A stretch of 64,000 bases of DNA from Stercorarius parasiticus (lineage: Eukaryota > Chordata > Aves > Charadriiformes > Stercorariidae). This document shows, piece by piece, positions 32,106-44,100 of this stretch; the stretch's first letter is position 1; each line of letters opens with the position of its first letter. The notes beneath the pieces were generated by a model. It had not been told where the DNA came from. It made no database searches and was given only the letters and a program-made list of their open reading frames with translations. Position numbers and translations under genes: made by a program. The stretch covers positions 1,148,761 to 1,212,760 of the forward strand of contig VWZL01002016.1 of assembly GCA_013396915.1 (NCBI GenBank), read 5' to 3'.

Positions 32106-35100
32106 TATGACTGTACTAAACTCAGTGTGACACTGGATCTCTTTCTGAGGTGAAGAGAATGTTCTGAATGGTTCCCAAGCCCTGGTTATTCGAGTTTAAA
32201 ACACATGATCTCACTACTTTCACAATATATCAGTACTAGTTTTTTGTGAGTAAGGCATAATGCTTTTAAAGAAGTTTAATTTCTTTAGCCTCTCGGGACT
32301 AATTTATTTTCCTCTTCTTTTTAAACAGTAAAGGAGGTATATCTCTTGTCTTGGTTTACTTAAACAAATACACAGATCAATAGCACTTACAATTTGCAGA
32401 CACAAATATATATAACCTCTTAATTCTAAATAAAACCCTTCTAAGCACAAGGACATCTTATATTTGGATAATAACCTGAAGACTATGCAGAGCTTCCAGT
32501 GAGCTGGGAACACAGTTCTGCAGGCTGCAAACAGAAAGGTCTAGGCCTTGAGTAAAATAACAGGATGAAATTAATATCCTTAAAATACTTTCCTTTTCTA
32601 GAGTAAATGGTTTGGTGAGTTGCTGAACAACCTCAAGAATACTTTGCTTGATCGTCTCTGTCCAAGGCAAAATTTTATCACGGTCTAACATTTAGTAAGG
32701 AAGGATGCAGAAGCGTATGGCGTAAACTTAAACATCAGTACGTTTATAGAGTGTATATAGGTGTATCGGTTGTGTATCAGTAGGCATATAGAGTGTTCTT
32801 TCAGAAAGAAATTCCAGCTGATGTGGTTTGTTCAGTGTCCCTTGGTGTTGGTTACTACCTAGTGTTAGGTGCTGTAAAACAAAGTGCATGTGTACAGTGA
32901 CAAACCTTTATTTTCTGTTTCCTATGACTTTTTAAAATATAAATAATTATCTTGTCTGTCTTTTTTTGCTTTAAACTACCGAATTCATTCACGACCCTAG
33001 GGTGGAGCTCATGTCTACAGTGAAGAATTTTTTTTCTGTTTGAATGAGCCTCTGCTGTCAAATTTAGGAAAATCTGCCACCTGCAGCATGTGCAGGAAAC
33101 AGTAAGTAGACTTGAACAGAGTTCTCAGACCACAGAAACACCGTTGTTATCCCAGAAGTGGGGTTAGGAAACATAAGATCATTATCATGCAGAAGGACTT
33201 CATGAAACACCAGGCTGAGGATAAATGCATGTTGTACATAGTGGTCTATAGTCTAAGCACTTTTAGCCAGCAGTGATTTTATATGCATTAAGACTACACA
33301 ATAATTAAAAAGAAGCCTGGATGAGTCAGGATATTACTAAAAAGCATGTGGAGTCATCTTACTTTGATTCAAATCTAGCCCAGGTGAATATTTTCCGAAG
33401 GGTTCACTTCTGTTGGGAGGTTGCAATGAGCTAAAGCATCGATTTAAAATGCATCGCTAGTCCTCACAACCCACTTGCATTGTCAGTGTGAAATAAAATA
33501 GCCACATTTAAATGGTTTGAATTCCTCTGCAAGTCAATAGAAAGGACCCAGCTGAAAGAGAGTGCTAAGTACTCCTGAAGGACTCTGCAAAGCTGCTTAT
33601 AGAACCTAGATAAGATGTTGAGCAGGAAGCCAGCCACAGACTGATGGTGAGGAAGCACAGAGGCAGAAGTGGAAGTGTGGCCCAGCTCCATATAGCCCTT
33701 ACGCCTTGTTCAAGAAATAGTGCGGAATAACTATCTCTGCATCGACTATTTCAGGCTCTTTCAGTACAACTCATACCGCTATTGACAAGGCTGATAGATG
33801 TCATCATCCACAGAATTAGATTCAGATCTGAAGCTGTGCAGCGTTCATGTAGCTTGCAAATTTGGGACAGTAAAACCAAAGTCACGTCAGCGAAGCCACA
33901 CCAATACTCAGCATGATGTGCACAAAGCCTGCATGTAGCAGTCTCTATTTCAGTACTGCTGAATGTTTATAGCAAGGGTGTTTCTCGCCATTAGTTTGCT
34001 ACATTTTACTCCTAAATCTGCCTTTTACCAGTTTCAAGGGATTGCATAGCTGCAACGCCACCAGATGACACAGGAAAAGCTGTCACAGGTTTCAGTGTTC
34101 ATGTGTGGCAAAAGCTATACTTACCCCATGGACTTTGAAAACCACCTTTAGTTCCTGTCTGAAAGGTTGTATTTATTTTTTTTAAATGAAAAAGACATTT
34201 ATCACAGGACCGTGTTACATGATTGCACTAAACTTTAGTTCATAAAGAGTTCATTCATGTCCTTGCAGTTGATGACAGTTATTAGAATACCTAAGGCTAT
34301 ATTCAGATTTGATAAATCAAATTCTTTTCACTTTACATGCAGTAATTAATTTAACAGTAGGTGAAATTGCTCTCTCTTTTTGTGGTGTAATACTATGTCA
34401 CTCAGCATGGACCACGGATTAGTTTTATTAGAACTAATTTGATTATGCATTACTGTCATCTAAGTACAGAAATAATAAGATCTAACTTAGCTTGAACACA
34501 GAGTGAATTACAGATATTTTGTATATTGGCTGCTTCCTGCTTTTGAGAATTATTTGAATTATTTGTAAGTACCAAGATGCACATTTTCTCCTGTTCTAGA
34601 GCTGATATTTCTTTTTTTTCCCTACATTTTGCCTCAGAAATAATTTTGAATAATGAGACTACTCTGGAATGTCAGTTTTAGCTCATTTTAGATTTCAAAA
34701 TGAAAGAAAAGAATGTGAACAATACTGTTAAAAATGTGTTTCAACATTTTCAGAAGAAAATATTACACTTTTCCAAACTTGACTTATTAGGGCATTTAGG
34801 CAGCATTTGCAAATTGGAATGGAAAATGTTAGCACCCCACATAACCACTGTAGGTGATACAGCTTCAAATCTCCTTGATTAAGAAATGAAAAAGAAGCTT
34901 ACATTCTGACAATACAAGCCTTATGGAAACAGACTAAAAAGAAACTGTGTCCCCTGCATTAATAAAGAAAGTACAATATCAAACAAGCTGATGTTAGCAA
35001 ACGTTTCAAGTGCATGTCCTTCCCTCTTGTGAGCTATTGCTAAGACGTGACAATGCCCGCCACTTCAGTAAACTGCAGCCTCCTAAGAACAATTCAAAGC

Positions 35101-36205
35101 CATTTAAAAAGATTCAGTGCATAACTTTGGGTAAATGTATGGTTTTTATTAAGTTTTCAGAAGCACACCCTGAGGAATAATATTATGATGCCACGCTAGG
35201 TATTTTTAGCTAGTACGCAGGAAAGTGCCTCATGTACAGCAAAGGAACTGTAGCAGTTTAAACCAATTAAGATACTAATCCATAGGCGAATAGCCTGTCA
35301 CTCTTTTACATGTTGACTATGCAGCATGCAATGCTGCTAAAACATGGAGGACTAAGAATATATGTGTTCTTATATATAATACAAGAACACCTAATTTACG
35401 ATGGCGAGATCACCTCAATAAAATGATCCATTATTTTGCTAGTCTTACACTTAGCACCAGTTCGGACAACATATATATCAGCCTGTATAATATACACAAA
35501 AAGTACACAAAGCATTATGCAGATTCAATGTGCAGCTTTACAGTTTTGAACTGATGGTACTATTAAGTGGTAACAAGTAATTCTCCACATAGCATATTAT
35601 TTCTTCCTAAAACTCTTTACATCAGCTTTTGTTTCCTGTGATTTAATTCCCTTCCCTCTTAGATACAAATATTTTCATCTGGCATTTTGTGGAAGATATA
35701 GCGGTTAACAAATAAACCATGTTATTTAATGATGTAACAAATGCTGTTTGGTATTGTATTTTCCACGGCAGTCTTGTAAAAGCTTTATTCTCTTTTTAAC
35801 AGTTAAATAAAATTAATAAAAGGAAAAATAATACAGATTCAAATATTTCCTTTTTTAAACAGTCTTTGCCCCTGCTTTTTACTTCAGGTATTAAAGTGCA
35901 AATATAGAAGAGATATTTCATAAAAGACAACACAGAAAACCCGATTAATTGAAGAGAAGGATCTAGTATCTGGCAGGCACCCTTACAAATTAATTTCTAG
36001 ATCAGCTATGTATTAACAATAGTTCAGTGACAGTTCACGTTAGGTGCCAACTCCACTGTCACTGAAGGCTTATGTTTGGACACATTGTTCCATCTTGCAG
36101 GGTGCAAAAGGGAGGATTGCCTTTCTGTTCAAATTTACAGTGATTGGTCCCAAGACAGTTTGAATGTGTGTGGTTCTCTGGAGCTCTCTCTGTGACTGAG
36201 CACTG
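32106..36205. other. NKAIN2 intron, no recognised features
   Basis: This is AT-rich intron DNA. A small 8-bp inverted repeat, gtgttctt and aagaacac, lies at 35364-35390. No exon, RNA gene or dated repeat was recognised. Confidence 0.5.
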
Positions 36206-36840
36206 ACTGGCAGGGGAGCAGCTCTGCAGGAAAGGACCTGGGGTCCTGGTGGCCAAAACCCTTCTGGTCTGTATTAGGAGGAGTGTCACCAGCAGGCCAA
36301 GGAAGATGATCCTTCATCTCTGCTCAGCACTGGTGAGAGCACCCCTGGAGTCCTGAGTCCAGTTCTGGGGTCGCCAGTACAAAAGAGACCTGGATTTACT
36401 GCCAGTCCAGCAAAGGCCACCAAGCTCGTTATGGACCGGAGCACAGGGTGTCTGAGGAGAGGTTGAGGGAGCAGGGCCGGTTCAGTGTTAATAGCAGAAG
36501 GCCTGAGGGGATCCTAGTGCTGCCCGTAACTACCTAACGGGAGGGTCTAGGGAAGGCAGAGCCAGCCTGCTCTCAGAGGCCCACAGCAGAAGGATGAGAG
36601 GCAACAAACACAAGCGGAACACAGCAAACTGACCACATGTAAGGATTTTTTTAATTTTTTTTTTTAGCCATGAGAATGGCCAAACACTAGAACAAGTGCC
36701 CAGAGATGAGGTAAAAACTCCATTCTTGGAGATATTCAAAATTTGACCAAAAAAAACTTGAACAATGTAATTTAATTGGCCCTCCTTTGAGAAGGCCGTT
36801 GCTCAAGGTCACCTTCCAACCTAAATCATTTTGTGATTCA
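36206..36840 (+). mobile_element. CR1 LINE, diverged, 3' end present
   Basis: The CR1 order is intact although the frame is destroyed: aggaaaggacctggggtcct, the cagcactggtgagagc block, agtccagttctggggtcgcc, agtacaaaagagacctgg, gaggttgagggagcagggc and gagatattcaaaatttgacc. The tail is ccttccaacctaaatcattt followed by a single tgattca unit. A T-rich stretch at 36645-36666 interrupts it. Heavy decay and the shortened tail make it older than the copy at 8183. It lies antisense to NKAIN2. Confidence 0.85.
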
Positions 36841-39106
36841 ATGTGTCTTCCCTTGAAGACTTAGAAATATTGTTGCAGTTGTTAAAAAAAACAAAAACCC
36901 AGCCAACCAACTAAACAAAAAATTCCAATTACAGAATTGACTGTCTTCCTGCAGCATGAACATCCAAATCCTACTATAACATACTGGGGACCACAACAGT
37001 AGTAAAAGCAGAGCAACTCAAATCTGACTTTGTACAATACTCTGCAGGGAAAACATGCTTCCAGGAACCAAGAGTAGATACCCAACTTAGATGCTTTCTG
37101 CCTTGATACAACCCAGATGTGTCTCCTTCAGTGAGCTGGGGAAGGAAAAGGTTGCATTGAAGTGGTGTAGATATTGGCCCCAAAGATTTTGTAGAGCTTT
37201 TTAATGATGCAACTACATTTAGGGTTCTTCTCTATCTTGCTAATGAGATATCACAAATGAAAACAATGAAAGTGCTCAAAAATTTAGGAAATTTCTTTCA
37301 AATTATTTTCTGCCCCTTGCATTCATTCCATCTGAGTCATGTAATGACAGTACTTAGGTTTGCATATTTTATTTGCAAGCATTTCATGCTGGCTAGATAA
37401 AATTTCACTTAAGAAAATCTCTTCAGTATCCAGCTCTGTAACCAAAGACTCTCCAGTTTCCAGCCAGGATTAAGATGAAACACTAGGAGCAATGATCTTT
37501 AATGAGCATAGCTTGAGAGGAGTAACTAGAACAGTGCTCTATCTCTGTAGACTGAATCAGTGATTGAAAACTTTATTTAAGAAACTGACGGGGAGTAGAT
37601 TTACCATTCTAACTGTAGTGTCTGTGTCAGTTTCTTAAATTAAGTTTTCAGGAGCTGATTTAGCCCAGGGAAATGCAGAAATCTGGTTGAAGGGTCTCTT
37701 GGGGCTGCTTATACTAAATTTTTTGTTTGTGTTTAGTGCTAATGCAGAATTAGAGGAACTCCACTGTCAAGATGTTAGAAGATCGATGCTTTTATTACTT
37801 TGAATTGGAAAGCTGGTATACACAACAAAACAGTCACAGGGGGAAGAATGATACAAAGAGCTCTTCTTTGATTTCTTGGTGCTTAAGAATATTGCAAAAC
37901 ACTGTCAATTCAAAGTAGAGGGGTTTTTTTTGGTCAAGGAATAAACACAGCATATCTGGCTTATTAAATATAGAACGGGTAAAAATATTTTCAAGGAAAA
38001 GTATATCTGCCCAATGGAAAAATATATAAACTTCAATAAATAATCCATTTTTGCAGTATCTATATAAACATTTCACTATGAAGTGCCAGCAATATACCAC
38101 ATGTGCTCTATCTCTTTCTTTGGAGTAAAACTCTCATAAAATACTTATAAGAGGGATCTTTTATTTACAAGACACATAGCTTTTACATCAACATCACTGA
38201 TTTTTTTTTCTTTCTTGAACAAAAGCATTGGCATTATTAAAATTTCTCTGAATTCCTGATACTAGAGCAGCTTTCTATAATGTGTGTTAGTGCAATTCTG
38301 ACTTCACTGGGAGATGAAGTTGCCCAGAAAAGGTGGCAGTGAAGCCCAATATGCTTCCAACTGAAAATACATGCTTTAATTTAATCTGAAAGAATGACCT
38401 ATAAAGTATTACTAAATTAAGGCATACATCTCTCAAAAAAAAAAGTATTTAATCTCAGAAATGAATGACAGAGTTAGGCCTAAAAATATAGATTGTGTAG
38501 TTTAGGACTCAAAAGTTAGGAAATGACAAACTTCTTGGTTTTGCCTTAGCACACCTCAGCACTAAAATATAGTATTAATTACACACTATTTTATCACCTG
38601 AACCGAATGCACAGCATCCTGTAAGAGTTCATCATTAAGTTACCCTTACACATTTTTCAGTCTTATAACTTGTGGAGACTTACCGCTTAATCCTAGATAA
38701 CTTCAGAATTTATTCCATTTTTTGTACTGCCAATAATTTCAGTAAATTAATGGGACTCTCACAGTATGTGATATCAAGTTTGTTATACTGAACCCAGACA
38801 TTCAGATAAACACTTTCCAAGATGTACACTGAACCCATATACTTCCGTATTGATGGTGACATGGGGATCTTTTTCATTCTGAGTATGGTTTTCCTGCTGA
38901 TACTGGTAAATATACTGTGATTCCTTAGCATATTGACATAAACTTTGTCATATGAGACAAAGTTTAATGTTGTCAAAACCAAGACATTACATCTCTTTTC
39001 TGACCTACCCATAATGCACTCTGCAAAAGGGAAAACAATATCCAGAGAAAAATTTCAATAGTTCATGGTCATAGTGGGAAGAAAGATCACGTGATGCTAT
39101 GCCGTG
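36841..39106. other. NKAIN2 intron with one strong hairpin
   Basis: Apart from the hairpin at 37550-37665, listed separately, this is AT-rich intron sequence. An A/C-rich stretch at 36880-36920 follows the CR1 tail. No exon was recognised. Confidence 0.5.
37550..37665. repeat. Hairpin-forming inverted repeat, 24 of 25 bp arms
   Basis: The left arm 37565-37589 (tgaaaactttatttaagaaa plus ctgac) and the right arm 37626-37650 are reverse complements at 24 of 25 positions, separated by 36 bases. Beyond a 4-base mismatch the stem continues for six pairs, 37555-37560 with 37655-37660. Arms this exact at this spacing are very unlikely by chance. It could be a small palindromic transposon, an ancient hairpin repeat, or a microRNA-like precursor. 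Confidence 0.8.
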
Positions 39107-39974
39107 ATGTGTTGTGGGTCCAATACTAATGTATTTTGATTAATTACATGAATGATTGAATACAGAAAAGACTTACTAAGTGTATACAGAGAGATTGCAA
39201 GTATGTTTGAAGAGAGGAGTAGCATTCAAAATAATCTTGAGAAACTTGAGATTTGTCCTGCAAAGTGCTATTCAGCAAGGACAAGTGGAAAGTACGACGC
39301 TTAGGTTGAAATAACTAAATGCGCAAACACAGTACGGGTAACAACAGCCTGGGCATTGCTCTCTTACAAGGGATTGGAATGTTATCACAGTTCACAACGT
39401 GAATAGAAGTCAACGCTGCCGTGTTGTGGCAGAAAAGCAGCGAACCTTCTGGGTCGTATAAACAGGAGGGCAGTCTGCAGCACTGATAAAATTCATGTTA
39501 GCTGAGTATTGGCAAGCCTTCTACTCAAAAGACTTCAAGAAAAAGAGTGGACTGACTAGAGAGGAGCCAAATGGGAGCAATTAGAATGAACAGGTGTCTG
39601 AAAACAAGACCTGTGAAGAAAAATAGAAGCAACTGGGGTTCCTAGCTCAGAACAGAGAGGACAGAGTATAACTGCCTTTTGAAAAGAACTGAGTAACCTG
39701 TTTCCCTGTCTATAATGGAGAAACATCCTTCAGTGGCCCAGGAACTAGCCTACATTGCAAAGAGGATACAAATTAGATCTTGGGAAACGAAGTTTCTGAA
39801 GCCAAGGGAGAGGAAATCACTGGAGGGAATGCCTGGGCAGTCTGTGGGATCTATTGTTGCTGGCATTTAAAAACAAGATAGACAAACTTCTGTCACATTT
39901 TCATGCATTTTTAGGCTGGGGACATGGACTAATTGACCTACTGAGTCATTCAGCAATGTGAATCTATGATTCTA
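39107..39974 (+). mobile_element. Old CR1 LINE copy with 3' tail
   Basis: It follows the older CR1 consensus: tgggtccaatactaatgtat (ORF2 GPILF-type block), gtagcattcaaaataatct, aaggacaagtggaaagtacg, aaacaggagggcagtctg, tgaagaaaaatagaagcaac and aagatagacaaacttctg. It ends at tgaatctatgattcta. Many small deletions and substitutions remove all long frames. It is clearly more decayed than the copies at 8183 and 23460. It lies antisense to NKAIN2. Confidence 0.8.
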
Positions 39975-40695
39975 AAGACTGAAAGCACAGTTCTGGGAAT
40001 ACATATTTATAAATATGTAACACTTATCACTAGTCATTCCACTGAGATTTGATATATTTAATATAGTAATTGGAAGTATCCAACATGTAAAGCATAAACA
40101 TAATTGAATTTAAATATAAGACTTTTTCCCTGGAGTTTTCTAACAGATATGAGCAATTTTAATGCAAGAAAAGGGAGCTTTCATTTATAGAAGTAATTTT
40201 AAGTGAATGACCCTCTATAAAAATTTTCTTCTTTCTTAGGTTCCCAACTTCTGATAGGATGATTCCTAGAGGACTGTACAGTCCATTCTGTGGAACTCTT
40301 GAAACAGAGTATGACCTGTAATGGCTAGGATGCAGTTCTCTAGCTTTGGTTGTCTACTTCTGAGCTAGTCACCTATATATTCAGTGGAGCTGAAAAGGCA
40401 CTTTCAGGGTATGAGTCATCTCACCAGGTACAGAAGTCTTCTTCAGTATGATGTGAATCACACCTTAAAATGTCCTTTGTTTGCAAGTCCTTTGGCTTTA
40501 GAGCAGATCTAGATACTAATCCAAAGGTAGATATCTGCATTAAATTCACCTCCATATACTTAAGAAATAAAATCAGAAGTATAGATATCCTGGAATACAT
40601 ATAAATCAGATGAAAAGTAAGTAATAGTATGTATATACACAACTTGTGAGCCAACTTCATGGTTTCTGCAGTTAGATGTGCCAAGAAGGCACTTA

Positions 40696-41137
40696 GAATC
40701 ATAGAATCATAGAATTGCCTAGGTTGGAAGGGACCTTTCAAATCATCTAGTCCAACTATCAACCTAACTGACAAAAACCGTCAGTGATCTAAACTATATC
40801 TCTAAGCACTATGTCTACCTGCCTTTTAAATACCTCCCGTAATGGTGCCTCAACTGCCCTGGGCAGCCTGTTCCAATGCTTAATAACCCTTTCAGTGTAA
40901 AAATTTTTCCTAATATCCAGTCTAAACCTCCCCTGGTGCAACTTGAGGCTGTTTCCTCCTGTTCCATCGCCTGTTACTTGGGAGAAGAGACCGACCCCCA
41001 CCTCTCTACAATCTCCTTTCAGGGAGTTGTAGAGAGCAATAAGGTCTCCCCTCAGCCTCCTTTTCTCCAGGCTAAACAACCCCAGTTCCCTCAGCTGCTC
41101 CTCATACGACTTATTCTCCCGACCCCTCATCAGCTTC
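40696..41137 (-). mobile_element. CR1 LINE, 5'-truncated, intact 3' tail
   Basis: On the plus strand it begins with the complemented tail gaatcatagaatcatagaat, then aggttggaagggacc. On the minus strand the ORF2 C-terminus is open to its own stop at 40789. Readable parts are [40 protein letters not shown] and [18 protein letters not shown], ending VLRDIV. The lineage looks like that of the fragment at 23460 ([13 protein letters not shown]). It is one of the few copies in the sense orientation of NKAIN2. Confidence 0.95.
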
Positions 41138-44100
41138 AACCAGAAATAGCTAGTATTAGAATAACTATTGGATAAGTTTGAAATTCCCTCATGCATTAAA
41201 AAATTGTTTTAGTTAAATATATAATGTGGAATTTCCTTTGGAAGAATACTGAAATTCTGCTTGAAAATTAAGAAGATTATTTGCTTTGAAACATATGCTT
41301 GCAAACAATGCGCCCCTTGATATCTTCTATATTTTGCAAAGGTGAGCTAACCTGTAACCAATTTAGTCTGTGGTTAGTGTGACAGGTAATCATGTGTTTA
41401 AGTTTTGTTTTCTTTGTGTGAACCTGAAAGTAATTTTCCTAGTTTCCATTTTCAGATGATGATTTTCATATCTGTTCAGTCCTAATTTCCTACTGAGTAT
41501 TATTCCACTGCTTAGCTGCCGTCGTACCTGTTGTGATCTTTATCTTGAGTAATTCTGGTCTCTACTTAACGTCCTTTGCTACCAGCTGTAATTATCAGCC
41601 AATACTCACGTAACACGCCTATGGATGGATTAGATCCAGTGGCTTTTGATTCTTGCACAGAGTTCATATGCTTTTGAAATATCAGCAGGTAAAGCTCCTT
41701 TTTCTAGCTTCAAACTAGATACTAATCATTGGGCTAAAATATAATATGTCCTTCTGATAAAGAGCAGATCAAAGTTTATGATTCCTGTTCTATGTGCAAG
41801 AGCTATGTTCTGTTCAACATTGCAACTCCCTAAATCAGTCATTAGTGGCAGTGTTTGCTCAGTAGTGATAAACACTTTTACTGGATCTCTGGATATAATT
41901 TTGTGAAATGGAGTTTCTGGTATTACCACCGAATGATGAATCAGAGTGAACAATGATACTTTACATTTCCTATTAAAATCGAGTTATTAGAGGTATATTA
42001 TTCCTCTGATACAGAGCAGACAGTTTTACTAAACATGGAAATGATCTATAGCAATATAGAACTAAATCTTTGATAAAACCCAAATGGAATATATAAACTC
42101 CTTGATCAGACGAGATGGAAAATCTTATCATTGAGGGGATTCTTATTGGATATATTTTACAGAGTTAGAGCCTCATTTATTTATCAAGCCCTGCACATTG
42201 TTTAACCATTCACCCCAAAACTACGGATTGCAGAAATAGGATATAACAAGGCCTCTGCCTTTTTCTCTGCCCATTGCTAGAAAATGGCAACAAGTGCTTT
42301 AAGCTGCTATCTTTAAATTGCATAATATAAATGAAAATACTCCTAGTTCTGTCTCAACACCATTAAGAATAAACATCTTTAGGAGAAACTCTCAGAAATG
42401 AACAGATGCAAAGCTACATGCATATAGATATGTATCGCTGCCTATATACATGTTTGTGAGCATGTATAGACATACTTACACTTAACTTCCTCTCTCTATA
42501 TAAGGAAGGGCAGTAAGTGAAATCAGTGGATGATGACCCCTGTCATATGTCATATGTCAATGATATCAATCTGTTCTTACAGGTGCCAAAGATACTTGTG
42601 ATAAAGTGTTTTGTAAGGAAACAACTATTTTCCACTGGCCCAGATGACTACCATAATTTAAATGTCTGAACTTCAGATCATTTGGGTTATTTATGTTTTT
42701 CTTAATATTCCTGAAGCTGGAAGAGAGCCTTATCCAAGGTCTACTGATATGAAGGGAAAGTTCGAATTAATGTAAAAGTACTTGAATTAAGCTCCATGCA
42801 TTGCAATATTGAAATCTCCTCCTTGTCCTCCTAAAGGCGTACTTTTTGCTGATTTCTTGAAATGGAATCAAAATAAATGACATGTATCCTAACAGATATG
42901 TATATGATTACATGTGTCTGAGTACCTGGCTACATATACACCCTCTGTTAATTTAAGTATATTTTGTACATCTCTGTGGGTATGTTGTGTGCTCAATATT
43001 CACCTTATAATGCACCATTGACGCTATTCACCAGCAAACACCAACCCTAAAGTCTCTATGACTGGTCTTAATCTGCCCATAGAAGGAAAAGATGAGTACA
43101 TATTCATTTGCCTTAAATAAAAAATGAACAAAATTTCCTTTGATCAAGAGCATATCTGAAACAATTTCATTCATTGTATCAAGGTTTTTAAAAAATGGAT
43201 TGAAAAGGATGAACAGTATGTAATCTGTGAAAAGTTTAATCTCTTAATGTGTTACTTACTGTATTATTGCCAGCAAATCATAGTCAAAGCTATCTTTTTT
43301 TATCTGATGTCTGAGTTAGAAATCTATTTCAAATTAATCTATCAAGATAATGAATTTTTCCTTAGTTTAGTATGCAGAAAGAGTATAAAGCTTATTGAAA
43401 ATACTTATTAGCAAACTCCCTGATGTTAATATGTTGTTCAAATCATCACAATTGGATTAGTAAAAAGAAGTATGTCTACTTTAATGGGAAATCTCTTTAA
43501 AATAGGATTTCTGTTTCTGCTTCATTCATTTTAGTAACATTTTGAGTATAGGAATATACATTGGCCTGGAAAACTACAGGTCTGGTAAAACAACATTACA
43601 ATCTGACCAAGAAGAGGAAGGTAACAGATCCTACTGATACATATGTTGTACCTGCAATATGTACACTGAATACAAAGAGTAGAAGGACCAGTCGCCTCTA
43701 TATAAAAGAACTACGGGCAAGAAAAAATAACATTGGTGTATAATGTTTGCTTCAACACATCTGATAAATTCAGAGCAGAATCTTTACCATTCAACCCTCC
43801 TTTCAACACCCTTAGCACCATACTGTATAAGCAGTATTTATTTTCAGAAATCTTGAGTACATCTTGCAGATTTCTCTGTAATCAGGAAATTGTATATTAA
43901 AAAATAAGTGCATTCTAATTCTATTTGAACTGATCCAGACCCTGAGTTTTCTTAGATAACCATACTGCAATTGGTCTAATGAATCTTTTAGTTTTATAAT
44001 CTCTGCTGGAATCCCATCTGTCTTCCAGTCATTACGATAATTATGTTACAAACTGACATATGAGTTATTTCAGTGTGGGCTTTGTATGAGGGCTCACACT

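Noticed and set aside
35364..35390. Inverted repeat gtgttctt...aagaacac as a steroid-receptor site
   Set aside because: The half-sites are in the wrong relative order and 11 bases apart rather than 3, so it does not fit the known response element.
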